From: Bacillota bacterium
GTDB taxonomy: Bacteria > Bacillota > Clostridia > Lachnospirales > Lachnospiraceae
Length of the DNA: 64,000 bases
Assembly (NCBI GenBank): GCA_023411555.1
Contig: JAEYOQ010000046.1
Location: 1 to 64,000, forward strand
Direction: 5' to 3'
The notes under the pieces: model-generated
The model's database searches: none
Seen by the model: only the letters and a program-made list of their open reading frames with translations
What the model was told of the DNA's origin: nothing
Made by a program: the position numbers and the translations under genes
Part shown: positions 7,604 through 17,527 of the stretch, piece after piece
Numbering within the stretch: the first letter of the stretch is position 1
How the letters are laid out: each line of letters begins with the position of its first letter

Positions 7604-9277
7604 TTACTCTGTTACATCCCATTTTTCAATATGATTAAAGGAACCATATACCGAAGGGGTAGCGTTGACAAGTCTTTTGTTTACCGCACCAAGCGCTTTT
7701 ATAATATAGGCTGAAAACATAGGAACATCCTGCTGCACTGTTTTATTAATAGTTAAATAATGACCCCTTATCTCATTAATATCGCTGGTCAATTGAGTCT
7801 GAGCGAGTGCATCGTTAATATCCTGGTTGGAATAACTGGTCCAGCTGCCTTCTCCACTTAAAAGCCAGCTCACATCGGGATATGGATCAATGGGCGCATA
7901 GGTATACTGAACAGCTAATAAGTCGTAATCTGTGGTTCCTACAATGGTCATTAAGGTTGTAAAGTCAACGGTCTGTATCTCCACCTTGATACCGATTGTT
8001 TCCAACTGAGCTGCAATTACACTGGCACCATTTACGAAGGTGGTATCAGCGGAATTCACATAGAAGCGTAAGGTTTTGCTTCCATCCCAGCCTGCCTCTG
8101 CCAGTAATTGTTTTGCTTTCTCGGGATTATATTCTGTCGGCACCAAGGACGCATCATAGAATGGACTCGCAGAAGATAAGAAGCCGTCTACCACCTCACC
8201 CTTCCCATTCAAGAGACCTTCGACCAATAGATTTCTATCAATTCCGTAAAGAATCGCCTGTCTTACTCTCGGGTCAGACACCGCTTCATTCTTTGTCTGG
8301 ATAAATACCGATTGATTTGTTACTGGATCACCATATACCGCATTAATATTCTCCAAAGCTTCAACATTAGCAAAATCTTCTTGTGGAATTACACCCATCG
8401 TCTGTTGTACAAAATCAATCTCTCCTGACTGTAATCCTGCATACAGCTGGCTGCCGGTAACAATCTTAATATTTAACTTATCAATGTTAACCTGACCTCT
8501 CCAGTAATTCTCATTTTTCTTATAGGAGATATAATGATTTACATCAAAATCGGTTACCATAAAGGGACCGCTGACTACATCTGGTTTATTAAACCATTCA
8601 TTAGTAGCAAGATCTGCCTCTGCAATCTTCTCTATAACATGCTTAGGAAGGGTATGAAAATAACGTGCATAGGTGTTCTCGAAGGTAGTTAATGCCATAG
8701 GATACTTAGCCGTGAATTGAACTGTCTTGTCATCTAGTGCAATGATTCCGGATATGCTGGTAGCTCCCTCTTCCACAAAGCCATCATCGCCAACACCCTC
8801 AAATGCATAATACATTAAGCTCGGATTGGCAATAAGAGGACTTGCCATACGAAGTGCAGAAAAGACCACATCATCTGCAGTAACCGGAGTTCCATCTGAC
8901 CAAGTAGCAGCATCATCAATATGCACCTTAAAATTAATATTATCCTCCGTTGTGATGGAATCAGCTAACATTGGCTCAAAGCTGAGATCCGGTCCCAGAT
9001 CCACCAAAGGCAGGAACATCATACCGGTAGAATACTTATTTACTTCACCTGCATCAATCAGCAAAGGATTTAATGTTTTTAATGTATCCGTTACCCCGAT
9101 ATTGACAATCTTCTCCTTTGTAGAGGAGTTATCGGCAGCTGCGGTAGCCGACGGCTCTTCCTGTTTGTCTGAGGTGGAACCTCCCTTGGAAGCATTATTG
9201 CCGCAACCCACCAAAAAGATCATCATTACCAGTAATAAGCTGATGAATGATTTCATTCTTTTTCTTTTATTTTTCAT
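7604..9277 (-). CDS. Peptide-binding lipoprotein OppA/DppA (SBP_bac_5 family)
   Basis: Extracellular substrate-binding lipoprotein of 557 residues. A basic start (KNKRKRMK) and a hydrophobic segment end at the lipobox LVGC near residue 25. A low-complexity Ser/Thr/Ala linker follows, and then the large family-5 binding fold. Typical family phrases are visible, such as DAATWSDGTPVTADDVVFS near 120-140 and VRQAILYGIDRNLLVEGLL near 345-365. Homologues bind oligo- or dipeptides, nickel or opines. The gene is upstream of oppDFBC on the same strand and has its own promoter and terminator, which fits the usual excess of binding protein over permease. The ribosome site AAAGGAG lies 5 nt before the ATG. 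Confidence 0.95.
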   Translation of the reverse strand: MKNKRKRMKSFISLLLVMMIFLVGCGNNASKGGSTSDKQEEPSATAAADNSSTKEKIVNIGVTDTLKTLNPLLIDAGEVNKYSTGMMFLPLVDLGPDLSFEPMLADSITTEDNINFKVHIDDAATWSDGTPVTADDVVFSALRMASPLIANPSLMYYAFEGVGDDGFVEEGATSISGIIALDDKTVQFTAKYPMALTTFENTYARYFHTLPKHVIEKIAEADLATNEWFNKPDVVSGPFMVTDFDVNHYISYKKNENYWRGQVNIDKLNIKIVTGSQLYAGLQSGEIDFVQQTMGVIPQEDFANVEALENINAVYGDPVTNQSVFIQTKNEAVSDPRVRQAILYGIDRNLLVEGLLNGKGEVVDGFLSSASPFYDASLVPTEYNPEKAKQLLAEAGWDGSKTLRFYVNSADTTFVNGASVIAAQLETIGIKVEIQTVDFTTLMTIVGTTDYDLLAVQYTYAPIDPYPDVSWLLSGEGSWTSYSNQDINDALAQTQLTSDINEIRGHYLTINKTVQQDVPMFSAYIIKALGAVNKRLVNATPSVYGSFNHIEKWDVTE

Positions 9278-9353
9278 AGTAGCTCCTTTCTCATTTTAAT
9301 TAATAATACATTACTACTAATTGTTTCCTAATTCATACTTATTATATATGAAT

Positions 9354-9382
9354 AGTATATATTTATCTGGATAAATTTTCAA
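9354..9382 (-). promoter_or_regulatory. Sigma-A-like promoter of oppA
   Basis: On the minus strand, TTGAAA (9382-9377) and TATACT (9359-9354) are separated by exactly 17 nt, about 77 nt upstream of the oppA ATG. This is the best promoter match in the intergenic space at 9278-9581. The remainder of that space holds only AT-rich DNA and a small ACCG/CGGT dyad near 9427. Confidence 0.6.
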
Positions 9383-9581
9383 CTACTTTCTTTAATTGTT
9401 GAATAAATTTTTTCATATCCGAAAAACCGACTTGAAAACCGGTAAATATCACCTTATTCGACATTCTATCATATAATATTATAAGTACACAACAAGATTT
9501 GTAAATCTTAATAACCTTGTTTATTTTATACATCGCAACTACCTATACACCCAAATATTCAATATGAAGGGAGCGCCGATC

Positions 9582-10169
9582 ATGCTTATAAAATCAGATA
9601 ATTGCGATATTCTGGAACACTTCACCCCTGAGTGTTTTATACGAGTTCCCTTATGTCATCAGGAGAATCCCTATTCCTGCGGTGTTGCATGCGTTCAGGC
9701 AATACTTGCAAGCTATGGGATTATATATATGCAGGATGTGTTAGCTGAGATACTCAAGCAACAACCAATCTATGGTACGGAGTACAAAAATATCCTTACC
9801 TTCCTAAGGATGCTTGGTTTTCAAGCCTCCTTCCACATGGAAATGAATGTAGCTCTATTGAAGGAACTCATTAATAGCGGTATCACTCCTATCCTTATCC
9901 TCCAGGCCTGGAAGGATACCAGTATCGATTATACATATGATTGGAAGGACTCTCATTATGTAATCGCCTGCGGATATGATAACAACAGAATTTTATTTAT
10001 GGATCCCTGGGTCCTTGGTTATTATACCTATCTTCCAAATGATATTCTGATGAAACGCTGGCATAATTTCGATTATTCCGAAACACAGTGCTATTATGCA
10101 GGACTGGTCATCACGCACGATCAGCTTCCGTACATCTACAACTATGATATCATTAAGCCTATGGATTGA
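9582..10169 (+). CDS. C39-like papain-fold cysteine protease
   Basis: A 195-residue protein of the peptidase C39-like family. The likely catalytic residues are visible: the cysteine in NPYSCGVACVQAIL near residue 35, the histidine in DSHYVIACGYD near 125 and the aspartate in LFMDPW near 139. It has no membrane segment and no fused ABC transporter, so it is a stand-alone cytoplasmic enzyme. Similar proteins are usually annotated only as papain-like or C39-like. The ATG at 9582 is preferred over the one at 9564 because AAGGGA lies 9 nt upstream of it. It stands alone between two minus-strand genes. It might process a peptide, but nothing nearby names the substrate. Confidence 0.7.
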   Translation: MLIKSDNCDILEHFTPECFIRVPLCHQENPYSCGVACVQAILASYGIIYMQDVLAEILKQQPIYGTEYKNILTFLRMLGFQASFHMEMNVALLKELINSGITPILILQAWKDTSIDYTYDWKDSHYVIACGYDNNRILFMDPWVLGYYTYLPNDILMKRWHNFDYSETQCYYAGLVITHDQLPYIYNYDIIKPMD

Positions 10170-10220
10170 CCTCACTAGTATATGTGACGCATTAAAAATC
10201 AATACTAAGCCTTAATGATA

Positions 10221-10886
10221 TTATTTCACAATACCTGTCATAAAATACTCAGGCAGATGAAAATCCGGTTTATCTACAGGAATAAAGGAACTACTGATAT
10301 AATGCTCCTCTTCCTTATCCTCACTTATTTTATATAAATTAAAGGAAATGATACCCCCTGCCTTCATCATGTCCGTAATGGCATCCGACATGTACAACTC
10401 ATTGATTAGCTCCAAAGGAATTCTAAGCAGAACACTCCATTTATTTTCTTCGATGCTTACCTGACATATGGCAGAATAGCTCTCCCTCAGGTCACTGATA
10501 AAACTTCGATCTCCCTTCGATCCAAACTGAGAGAGCATAGCCCCATTTGCATTTATTTCAAAGTTCATATAACGAGCTCTTTTATCCCCCGGACAAAAAT
10601 TAAGAAATACCTCCAAGGCACTATCCCGATAAACCGGATCATTGTCTTTCTGATACCTTCGGAGTGGATCGGTTTCTTCCGCTGTCATGGATACTATCCA
10701 TTCCTTCTCCGGTATCATAGCCATTCTCCCATAAGCCTTTACCGGATAGTCCGTCCCCCAGAGCTGATGATTAATTGGGATGATTTCGCACATATCTAGT
10801 TCATCTATTTCCTGTATGCAGGGAATGGTCCAACTTCTATGAGCTTCATTCTGTGTTGTTGTTATTTTGCTGTTATCTTCTTTCAT
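10221..10886 (-). CDS. Family-9-like carbohydrate-binding domain protein
   Basis: A 221-residue protein without a signal peptide that resembles the CBM9-like (DUF1083-type) beta-sandwich proteins. Typical features are the early strand with a ligand-side Trp (INHQLWGTDYP), the sequence PVYRDSALEVFLNFCPGD and the strand YMNFEINANGAMLSQ near the middle. Stand-alone proteins of this type are common in Clostridia and are thought to bind sugars. Lack of an export signal means that the protein would stay in the cytoplasm unless it is released otherwise. The ribosome site AAAGGA lies 9 nt before the ATG. The neighbouring genes give little functional context. Confidence 0.75.
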   Translation of the reverse strand: MKEDNSKITTTQNEAHRSWTIPCIQEIDELDMCEIIPINHQLWGTDYPVKAYGRMAMIPEKEWIVSMTAEETDPLRRYQKDNDPVYRDSALEVFLNFCPGDKRARYMNFEINANGAMLSQFGSKGDRSFISDLRESYSAICQVSIEENKWSVLLRIPLELINELYMSDAITDMMKAGGIISFNLYKISEDKEEEHYISSSFIPVDKPDFHLPEYFMTGIVK

Positions 10887-10955
10887 TCGGTGTCTTCCTT
10901 TCCGTCAACGTATTGCAGTGTTTGTCTAAGCTGTTCTTTAACGACCTAAGTATTA

Positions 10956-11003
10956 AAAACGCCGATCTTCAAGTCAAGAAATCATCTCAAAGATAAGCGT
11001 TTT
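10956..11003 (-). terminator. Hairpin after the S41-like lipoprotein gene
   Basis: AAAACGC (10956-10962) pairs with GCGTTTT (10997-11003), with ATCTT/AAGAT pairing inside. The A and T ends give the U-tract on the minus strand, 15 bp beyond the stop at 11018. Confidence 0.6.
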
Positions 11004-11017
11004 ATTATGTGTTTCCT

Positions 11018-12319
11018 TTAATCAGTCAAAACATAATTAAGTACGACATCATTTCCATTCATGTAATCTTGAATATTCGGTTGAAGTAGTATATCCGGTA
11101 AAAATGTCCCTACTCCTTCATTCTTATAATGGAACATTTTATTTAATTCAAAGTACTTTGTACTATAGTTTATTAGTAACTGAGAATTTGGCAGATTAAT
11201 CGAATTAATATCTCCATAGTGATTTAGTGCACCGCCAGTGGGTTCGCCTACGGAGATTGCTTCCTGAACTGCATCCTTTACTCTATATATAGCAAACATA
11301 CCGGAAGAAATGGTATTTCGCCCTACCAAAATGTAGACTCTGACATCCGTTCCCTTGATACGGTCCGAAAGATACTGTGTAAATGGATTCAGTATCTCGG
11401 AATTACCACCAACATTATTTCTCAAATCAATGATAATCTTATCTAGGTCATTTTCATCTATTACAGCAGTCATTTCCTTATTAAATTCAGCAAAACTCTG
11501 ATCTTCCATATCAGCACATACATTATAAATAAAATAGAGTGCCTTGCTATCTGGCAGATATTCATAGCTATAATATCTATTATATCTCCCGACTAGGACA
11601 TCCTCTGCCTTCTTGCTAAAATCGGCAGCTTCTCCGTACTCAAGAGCGGAAACAGTATAATCCATCACCTTACCGTCCTTTTCTACTGTAAATACTGCCT
11701 CCTGTTCACTTTGAAGGATACCAAGGCCATACATGTAGACCGGTGACTGTAGATAATTCGGAAGCATTGCTAAGACCCATTGGTCATTTTCATGAGAAAT
11801 CAGTGTTTTAAGCTGGTTGATTACAGAGTCGATATCAAAACCATCTATTTGCAGTACTTGAGAATACATCATCTCCTCTAAGTCTGTACTGGTATTTACG
11901 ATATAGACCTTATCCTCGAAGATCCAAAATTCCAAAGGATAATGATAGCCGTCCCAATAATTTATGGATGTATGAGCATCCCCAACCAAAGTGATGATCT
12001 TGTTGATCTCAGCAAATACTCGAATATTGCCCATCGTATCAACCTTCTCGGCTAGTTGGTCGAAAAGGTTATTAAACTCTTCCTCTGTGATATGATGAAA
12101 CAAATTAATATGCTTTTTGGGGAGTTCATTCTTTAAGAATAGAATATCTTCTTTTAATAGTCGATTTCGCACCGCATTCGTATTATCGTTTTGTAGTACA
12201 ACCGCCCGTTTCGTGGTAGAGCCGCTTGATGCATTCGCTCCGCTGCAGGAGCATGTTGTAACAGCAAGAAGTATCAACGCTCCAAACAGTAATATTGATG
12301 ATTTAAACCACCCTTTCAT
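11018..12319 (-). CDS. S41 family peptidase-like lipoprotein
   Basis: A 433-residue exported protein. The start at 12319 has CAGGAGG 6 nt upstream, and the 13 extra codons of the longer frame are not needed. A signal peptide ends in a Cys-rich lipobox region (TTCSCSG). The body carries the tail-specific protease (S41) signatures: IIIDLRNNVGGNSE near residue 300 and VYILVGRNTISSGMFA near 340, where the second serine of TISSG is the expected nucleophile. No PDZ domain is evident, as in the smaller C-terminal-processing-like lipoproteins of Firmicutes. The first part (about 50-130) resembles the helical N-terminal region of such proteins. The target is unknown. Confidence 0.8.
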   Translation of the reverse strand: MKGWFKSSILLFGALILLAVTTCSCSGANASSGSTTKRAVVLQNDNTNAVRNRLLKEDILFLKNELPKKHINLFHHITEEEFNNLFDQLAEKVDTMGNIRVFAEINKIITLVGDAHTSINYWDGYHYPLEFWIFEDKVYIVNTSTDLEEMMYSQVLQIDGFDIDSVINQLKTLISHENDQWVLAMLPNYLQSPVYMYGLGILQSEQEAVFTVEKDGKVMDYTVSALEYGEAADFSKKAEDVLVGRYNRYYSYEYLPDSKALYFIYNVCADMEDQSFAEFNKEMTAVIDENDLDKIIIDLRNNVGGNSEILNPFTQYLSDRIKGTDVRVYILVGRNTISSGMFAIYRVKDAVQEAISVGEPTGGALNHYGDINSINLPNSQLLINYSTKYFELNKMFHYKNEGVGTFLPDILLQPNIQDYMNGNDVVLNYVLTD

Positions 12320-12427
12320 AATTGTCCTCCTGATTAATAGTATCCTACAGTATTCCATTTACTATCTATGAAGTCATTTACCATGAAGCCATTGGAAATT
12401 ATAGCATAGTATAATCATTTATTCAAT

Positions 12428-12460
12428 AATAATGGGAAGCCCCATAGGCTTCCCATTATT
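12428..12460 (-). terminator. Terminator of the sugar-binding lipoprotein gene
   Basis: A perfect 14-bp stem (12428-12441 with 12447-12460) with a 5-nt loop lies about 30 bp past the stop at 12491. The ends of the stem are A/T-rich, so the U-tract is part of the stem. Confidence 0.75.
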
Positions 12461-12490
12461 GTATGACCACACTTACTTTCCGTGATCAGT

Positions 12491-14173
12491 CTATTTTGTA
12501 TTTTCAAAACGAGCGATTGCCGCTCCGTATATCTCCAACATCTTATCAAGACCCATCTTGTTCAGATCTGCCAGATAGCTATCCCAGGTATCAAAGGATT
12601 TTGTTCCAGTGATAAATTCTGTTCTTGCTGAATCACAATATTTCTTAATATCAGTCTGAATCGCAGTTAACTGGTCATTTTCCTCCGTAGTAAAGGTAAA
12701 GCTTGGCCAATAAACATCGGTACCATATTCAAAAAGATTTCTTGCAGTCTGAGCAGGAACCGGCTGAGTCTCACCGCCACCAAAATAAGGATATACCTCC
12801 ACAACAGGGTTGTTACCACCAACATATGGTGTATATGAGCTTACAACCTCATCAAAGGTAACGGAACCAGTCATCTTAGCATAGATCTCATCTGTCCAGT
12901 CATAGCTTCCATCTTCCTTAGCTACACAGGTAGTACCGACATCACCATAATGATAGAATAAGTTACCTTCATCTGTCCAGAAATAATCCAGCCATTGTAA
13001 GGTTTCTGCAATATGCTCGTTGGAGCTGGAGATAACTGCTGCACCTGTGGAATGGAAGTGTGCTCTGATTGGTGCCCAAAGCTTGCTTCCTGTCGGTCCC
13101 TCTAAGGATTCTTCAATACCTACCCAATTATCTAGAGTATCAGATGGAACGCAGGAAAGATTAGTGAAGGCAAAAACACCAATTCGATCATCCTGTGCCT
13201 TAGTTAAGAAATTAGCTCCATCCATGGTGAATAATTCCTGATCGATCAAACCTTCGGTGTATAAACGATTCATATATTGAAGCATACTCTTATAATCTTC
13301 ACTAGCAGCAATCAATCGAGGCTTGTTATTCTCTGTATCCCAATCAACGATCTGATTCTGCTGACCTCTATTGCTTAAGCCAAAGGCTCCAAGGAAGCAA
13401 TCATTAAATGCTGCATAGTCCTGTGTGCACATGGGAATTTCGTCGGTAGGATCGCCGTTCCCATTGGCGTCCTGATCCTTGAAGGCCTTTAGTACATTAT
13501 ATAATTCTTCCGTTGTAGTAGGTAATTCAAGTCCTAAATTAGCAAGCCAATTCTTATTAAAGAACATCTTACGGGAAACACGAAGCTCAGGACCATCATT
13601 TACCTGAGGAAAAGCGTATATTGCGCCGGATGGATACTGTACACTTGCTTTGGTATCTGCATATTTTGATAAGTAATTCCAATAGTTCGGTGCATAGGTT
13701 TGAATCATATCATTTTCAGTAAGGTCTACAAATAGGCCTTGCTCACCATATAACAACAAATCTGAGGATGAAATCTTACAACGTAGGAATAAATCCGGCA
13801 TATCACCGCTAGCCAATGCTGTGGAGATTTTTTCAGCCCTTTCCGAACCGGATACCTGAATCCAATTGATATGGATATTGGTCATCTCCTCATATTTTTC
13901 CCATACATAGATGTCCTCCCAATTGGGCTGCTGATCCCCCTTAAGTACCATAACATCTAAGGTGATTTTCTCCTCGGAGATTGGAAATCTGCTTTTTGTT
14001 GCTTCTTCTTGGCCTCCTGCATTCGTATCCTTATTATCATTTGTATTTGATGATGTATTTGGACTAGCTGTCTCAGTCTTTTTCGTCTCGGTAACATCCT
14101 CTTTTTTCCCACACCCATAAAAACCTGCACCAATTAATGTGATGCAAAGTAACAATGCTATTAATTTTTTCAT
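12491..14173 (-). CDS. Extracellular solute-binding lipoprotein, LplA-like
   Basis: Binding protein of 560 residues for an ABC sugar importer. The start at 14173 (MKKLIALLL) follows AAAGGGG. The longer frame adds an unlikely 12 residues. The signal peptide ends in a lipobox-like GFYGC. A charged, low-complexity linker is followed by the family-1 binding fold with phrases typical of the large LplA/YtcQ group (TADDLYNVLKAFKDQDANGNGDPTDEIPM-like segment near 235-265). Proteins of this group usually serve oligosaccharide or polysaccharide breakdown products such as rhamnogalacturonan, alginate or yeast mannan fragments. It sits in one cluster with an AraC-type sensor-regulator and two permeases. 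No ATPase gene is present, as is usual where a shared MsmX-type ATPase is encoded elsewhere. Confidence 0.92.
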   Translation of the reverse strand: MKKLIALLLCITLIGAGFYGCGKKEDVTETKKTETASPNTSSNTNDNKDTNAGGQEEATKSRFPISEEKITLDVMVLKGDQQPNWEDIYVWEKYEEMTNIHINWIQVSGSERAEKISTALASGDMPDLFLRCKISSSDLLLYGEQGLFVDLTENDMIQTYAPNYWNYLSKYADTKASVQYPSGAIYAFPQVNDGPELRVSRKMFFNKNWLANLGLELPTTTEELYNVLKAFKDQDANGNGDPTDEIPMCTQDYAAFNDCFLGAFGLSNRGQQNQIVDWDTENNKPRLIAASEDYKSMLQYMNRLYTEGLIDQELFTMDGANFLTKAQDDRIGVFAFTNLSCVPSDTLDNWVGIEESLEGPTGSKLWAPIRAHFHSTGAAVISSSNEHIAETLQWLDYFWTDEGNLFYHYGDVGTTCVAKEDGSYDWTDEIYAKMTGSVTFDEVVSSYTPYVGGNNPVVEVYPYFGGGETQPVPAQTARNLFEYGTDVYWPSFTFTTEENDQLTAIQTDIKKYCDSARTEFITGTKSFDTWDSYLADLNKMGLDKMLEIYGAAIARFENTK

Positions 14174-14307
14174 AAAATACCCCTTTCCAGACATTATAAG
14201 TTTTTTCAATATAGATACTACACCTAATGGTATAACGAATACGTCGTAGGCAATATCGGCTTCACTACCGCACAGACTAAGCCTATCTTCTTATATCAGT
14301 CCTATTC

Positions 14308-16566
14308 TCATAGCTCCGAATTATCCTGATGCATCTTCCGATATGTCATCGGAGTTACACCCTCTATCTTCTTGAATTTACGAATGAAATTACTTTGATC
14401 AATATAACCCGTATCAATCAGTATTTGCTTCAATGATTCATTGCTATTGCATAGCTTTTCCTTCACCTTGCTCATACGAAGATTTTCAACATAGTACATC
14501 GGTGTACTTCCCATCTTTGCCTTGAATATTCTGCTTAAATAAGATGGGGATATCCCACATTTTTCTGAAATGCTCTCCAAGGACATCATGCTGTCAAATA
14601 GATTCTCGTTGATTACATGTATAATCATATTGATTAAATCTGTGTTTTTGTTGCTATGTTTGACCTCATTTCTATGATCGGTTATAATCTCACACAGCTT
14701 TCCTATCTGATCGAATATCTTCACATTCTTTACATGAGTCCTTTTTAACAGATCAACCAATATGGTATTCATCTCATTATAAAGCCCCGGATCATCTACA
14801 TATTCTTTTAATGAGGACAACAGACTATAAGCGATAAAATTCTGATGCTGAACGGAAAAGCCATGGGCATTGATTACAGAATAAAGTTCCCCCATTCCCT
14901 TTAGCATCTCTTCCCTGTTCCCCTGTCTCACACTTGTTATAATGCGGGTAGTGATACCGGATACATTCATGGATATGGTTTCCGTGTCAATATCAATATA
15001 ACGCTTGATATAACGCTCTCCTTCCAGAATACAGAAATACATTGCACTTAAGGCTTCATAAGCGGAATCATAAACCTTATGTAACTCAAGGTAAATCTTT
15101 CCCACACCAACACTGATGGTCTGATTGAATTTTCTGGCAATATCGTAATATAAGGTACTTAATACCGGTTCAAACACATCCCACTTAAGCACTTCCTCTG
15201 ATGCATTCACAATAATGAGAATTCGACTTGGGTTAGTCTGGCAGACAGGATAGCATAACATATCATGCCTATCAAAATGCCCCTTAACATAGGACACCAA
15301 TTCATCATTAATGTGACTATCCTGAGTTCCGTGAAAATAAGCGACACATGCAATATAATTTGAATATTCAAAGGACATATTATACTCATTCACAGCTGAT
15401 GTAATGGTAGTCTCATCGTACTGCCCTGCAACTAAGTTCGTAAGGAATAGATTCTGTGTAGTACTCTGTGTTTTCTCCATTAAAGCCAAAAAAGCATTCG
15501 ATAACAAAAGCTGCTCATTGGACTCATCGCTATCGCCAAGGTTTAGATCCTTTGATATAATCTGTGCCAGCCGATTGATCGACCGATAATTAAATAATAC
15601 TAGAGCCATGATTGCAATTATCGCAAATATGGTGATTGTAAGAAGCATCAGCAGAAATCCAATCTGCTTATCTGTCAAATTACCGGTAATGTCGTCCCTC
15701 CGTATTAAAGAGATATAACTCCATCCGTTATAGGTTGAATCATGCTTTAAAAGTATATAATCTTGATTTTGGATTTTCAGATAGTGGTAAGGCTTCTCTT
15801 GTGTTAACAGCTCTACCTTATCCTTAATCTCTTCTTGCAAGCTATCTCTTCCTGAACTGACATAATCATATATAAGTACATCATTCAGATCATAAATCAA
15901 TATTTCTCCTTCACAATCCGTAAATAGGGAGTTAACAATATTATCAATGTGCCCACCTTCGATATAAGTGATAACATAAGCACTGGGTCGACTGGCCAAC
16001 AAAGGAATGGGATAGATCATCGTCATAAAGGATTTTCCATTTTTACTTTTCTTTACAGGAAATACCTTTCGATTCGTCTGAATTCTGATTTGATCTAAAT
16101 ACTCTTCCTCATTCTCTTCCTCTAAATTGATATAGCTGTTCCAAAAGGTATGAAACAGCATCTCTCCTTTGGAAGTATATATCTTGTCCTCCTCCGAGGT
16201 ACGATAGAAGGAAAGATACGATATAAAGCTATTACCTACCAATAATTTACGAAGTGTCATTACCAGCTCGTAACCCGAATACTTATTGTATGACAATGGG
16301 ACAAAACTAAATTGGTTATCATTACTAATATCAAGAGAAATACTGCTTACTTCACTGATACGTGCAGTAATGCTTTGCTCTGTATTGCTTAACTGCTGTA
16401 TTTTCTTATCGATGGCATTTTCCTTCATCTCACTGGTAAAGGACCGAAATACGATAAAAATAATAACAGCCAATACTACGACAAATATAGAGATGAGGGG
16501 AATCACAATGGATTTTGCAAATTTAGATTTTAATGATTGAATAATTTTGCTTCTTTTTTCCTTCAT
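14308..16566 (-). CDS. Membrane-anchored AraC family sensor-regulator
   Basis: A 752-residue protein with a transmembrane segment at about 19-41, an extracellular Cache-like sensor region to about 305 and a second membrane segment at about 306-328. A cytoplasmic linker follows, and then a C-terminal AraC DNA-binding domain (about 650-745) with two helix-turn-helix units. The sequence SLESISEKCGISPSYLSRIFK is the first and the GYIDQSNFIRKFKKIEGVTPMTYR region the second. This architecture is typical of regulators that sit beside LplABC-type sugar importers and switch them on when the external ligand is sensed. It lies between the binding-protein gene and the permease genes, all on the minus strand. 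The ribosome site AGAAAGAGGG precedes the ATG. Confidence 0.92.
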   Translation of the reverse strand: MKEKRSKIIQSLKSKFAKSIVIPLISIFVVVLAVIIFIVFRSFTSEMKENAIDKKIQQLSNTEQSITARISEVSSISLDISNDNQFSFVPLSYNKYSGYELVMTLRKLLVGNSFISYLSFYRTSEEDKIYTSKGEMLFHTFWNSYINLEEENEEEYLDQIRIQTNRKVFPVKKSKNGKSFMTMIYPIPLLASRPSAYVITYIEGGHIDNIVNSLFTDCEGEILIYDLNDVLIYDYVSSGRDSLQEEIKDKVELLTQEKPYHYLKIQNQDYILLKHDSTYNGWSYISLIRRDDITGNLTDKQIGFLLMLLTITIFAIIAIMALVLFNYRSINRLAQIISKDLNLGDSDESNEQLLLSNAFLALMEKTQSTTQNLFLTNLVAGQYDETTITSAVNEYNMSFEYSNYIACVAYFHGTQDSHINDELVSYVKGHFDRHDMLCYPVCQTNPSRILIIVNASEEVLKWDVFEPVLSTLYYDIARKFNQTISVGVGKIYLELHKVYDSAYEALSAMYFCILEGERYIKRYIDIDTETISMNVSGITTRIITSVRQGNREEMLKGMGELYSVINAHGFSVQHQNFIAYSLLSSLKEYVDDPGLYNEMNTILVDLLKRTHVKNVKIFDQIGKLCEIITDHRNEVKHSNKNTDLINMIIHVINENLFDSMMSLESISEKCGISPSYLSRIFKAKMGSTPMYYVENLRMSKVKEKLCNSNESLKQILIDTGYIDQSNFIRKFKKIEGVTPMTYRKMHQDNSEL

Positions 16567-16592
16567 GAATAGCCCTCTTTCTACTTAATTTA

Positions 16593-17513
16593 CTATCCCT
16601 TTACCGCACCAACCATAATTCCTTTCGTAAAATACTTTTGCATGAATGGATATACGATTAACAAGGGTAAACTGGATACAACTATTATAGCATATTGTAA
16701 GGATACATAGGCTAGCGAAGCTTCCGCAATCGTCTGACTTAATCCCATATCATCCTTGATTTGCTTACTTTCAAGTAATAGCTTCCTGAGTATCAGCTGA
16801 AGAGGATACTTATCCTCCGAGGTCAGATATACCATGGCATCAAAGTAGGAATTCCAATGGCTCACTGCATAGAAGATGACCAATACGGCATATATACTCT
16901 TTGATAACGGTATAACTACCCTGACTAGGGTCTGAATATTCCCACATCCATCAATAGTCGCTGCTTCGATAATCTCATCCGGTACCGAATTCTGAAAATA
17001 ATTACGCATAATCAGCATGTTATAAACAGATATTGCACCAGGAAGAATCAGAGCAAACCGATTATTGATTAGGTCCAGGTTTCTGATGAGTAAATAATTT
17101 GGTATCATACCTGCGCTGAAGAACATTGTGAAGGTAATAAAAATGGTTAATCCATTTCTTCCCCAAAAATCTCTTCTGGATAAGGGATAGGCACATATTG
17201 TCGTCATAATCAGATTGATTATTGTTGCTGCTACAGTGATAATAACAGTATTCTTATAGCCTGTCAAAATCTTTGCATTACTAAATACGCTCTTATAGGC
17301 TTCCAGCGTAAATCTTTTCGGTAAAAGCCATACATCTCCTCTTGTAATTGACAGTGGGTTAGAAAAGGAAGCACTTACAACATATACCAATGGATACATC
17401 ACAAGCAGAATAATGAGAACGGCCAATACCTTGATTATGATATCAAACACCAGATCAAAGCCACGAGCTTTAATCTTATGTCCCTTTAAAACAGTTGTAT
17501 TATTATTTTTCAA
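16593..17513 (-). CDS. Sugar ABC transporter permease, LplC-like
   Basis: Inner-membrane permease of about 306 residues with six membrane segments and the conserved cytoplasmic loop ATIDGCGNIQTLVRVVIPLSK near 190-210 (EAA motif). The family is the carbohydrate-uptake-1 type, LplC/YtcP group. I place the start at the TTG of 17513 because AGAGGAGG lies 7 nt upstream. The ATG at 17534 sits inside the end of the neighbouring permease gene and has no ribosome site. The exact start is therefore less certain than the gene. It would pair with the LplB-like permease directly upstream. Confidence 0.92.
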   Translation of the reverse strand: MKNNNTTVLKGHKIKARGFDLVFDIIIKVLAVLIILLVMYPLVYVVSASFSNPLSITRGDVWLLPKRFTLEAYKSVFSNAKILTGYKNTVIITVAATIINLIMTTICAYPLSRRDFWGRNGLTIFITFTMFFSAGMIPNYLLIRNLDLINNRFALILPGAISVYNMLIMRNYFQNSVPDEIIEAATIDGCGNIQTLVRVVIPLSKSIYAVLVIFYAVSHWNSYFDAMVYLTSEDKYPLQLILRKLLLESKQIKDDMGLSQTIAEASLAYVSLQYAIIVVSSLPLLIVYPFMQKYFTKGIMVGAVKG

Positions 17514-17527
17514 AGCATCGCCTCCTC

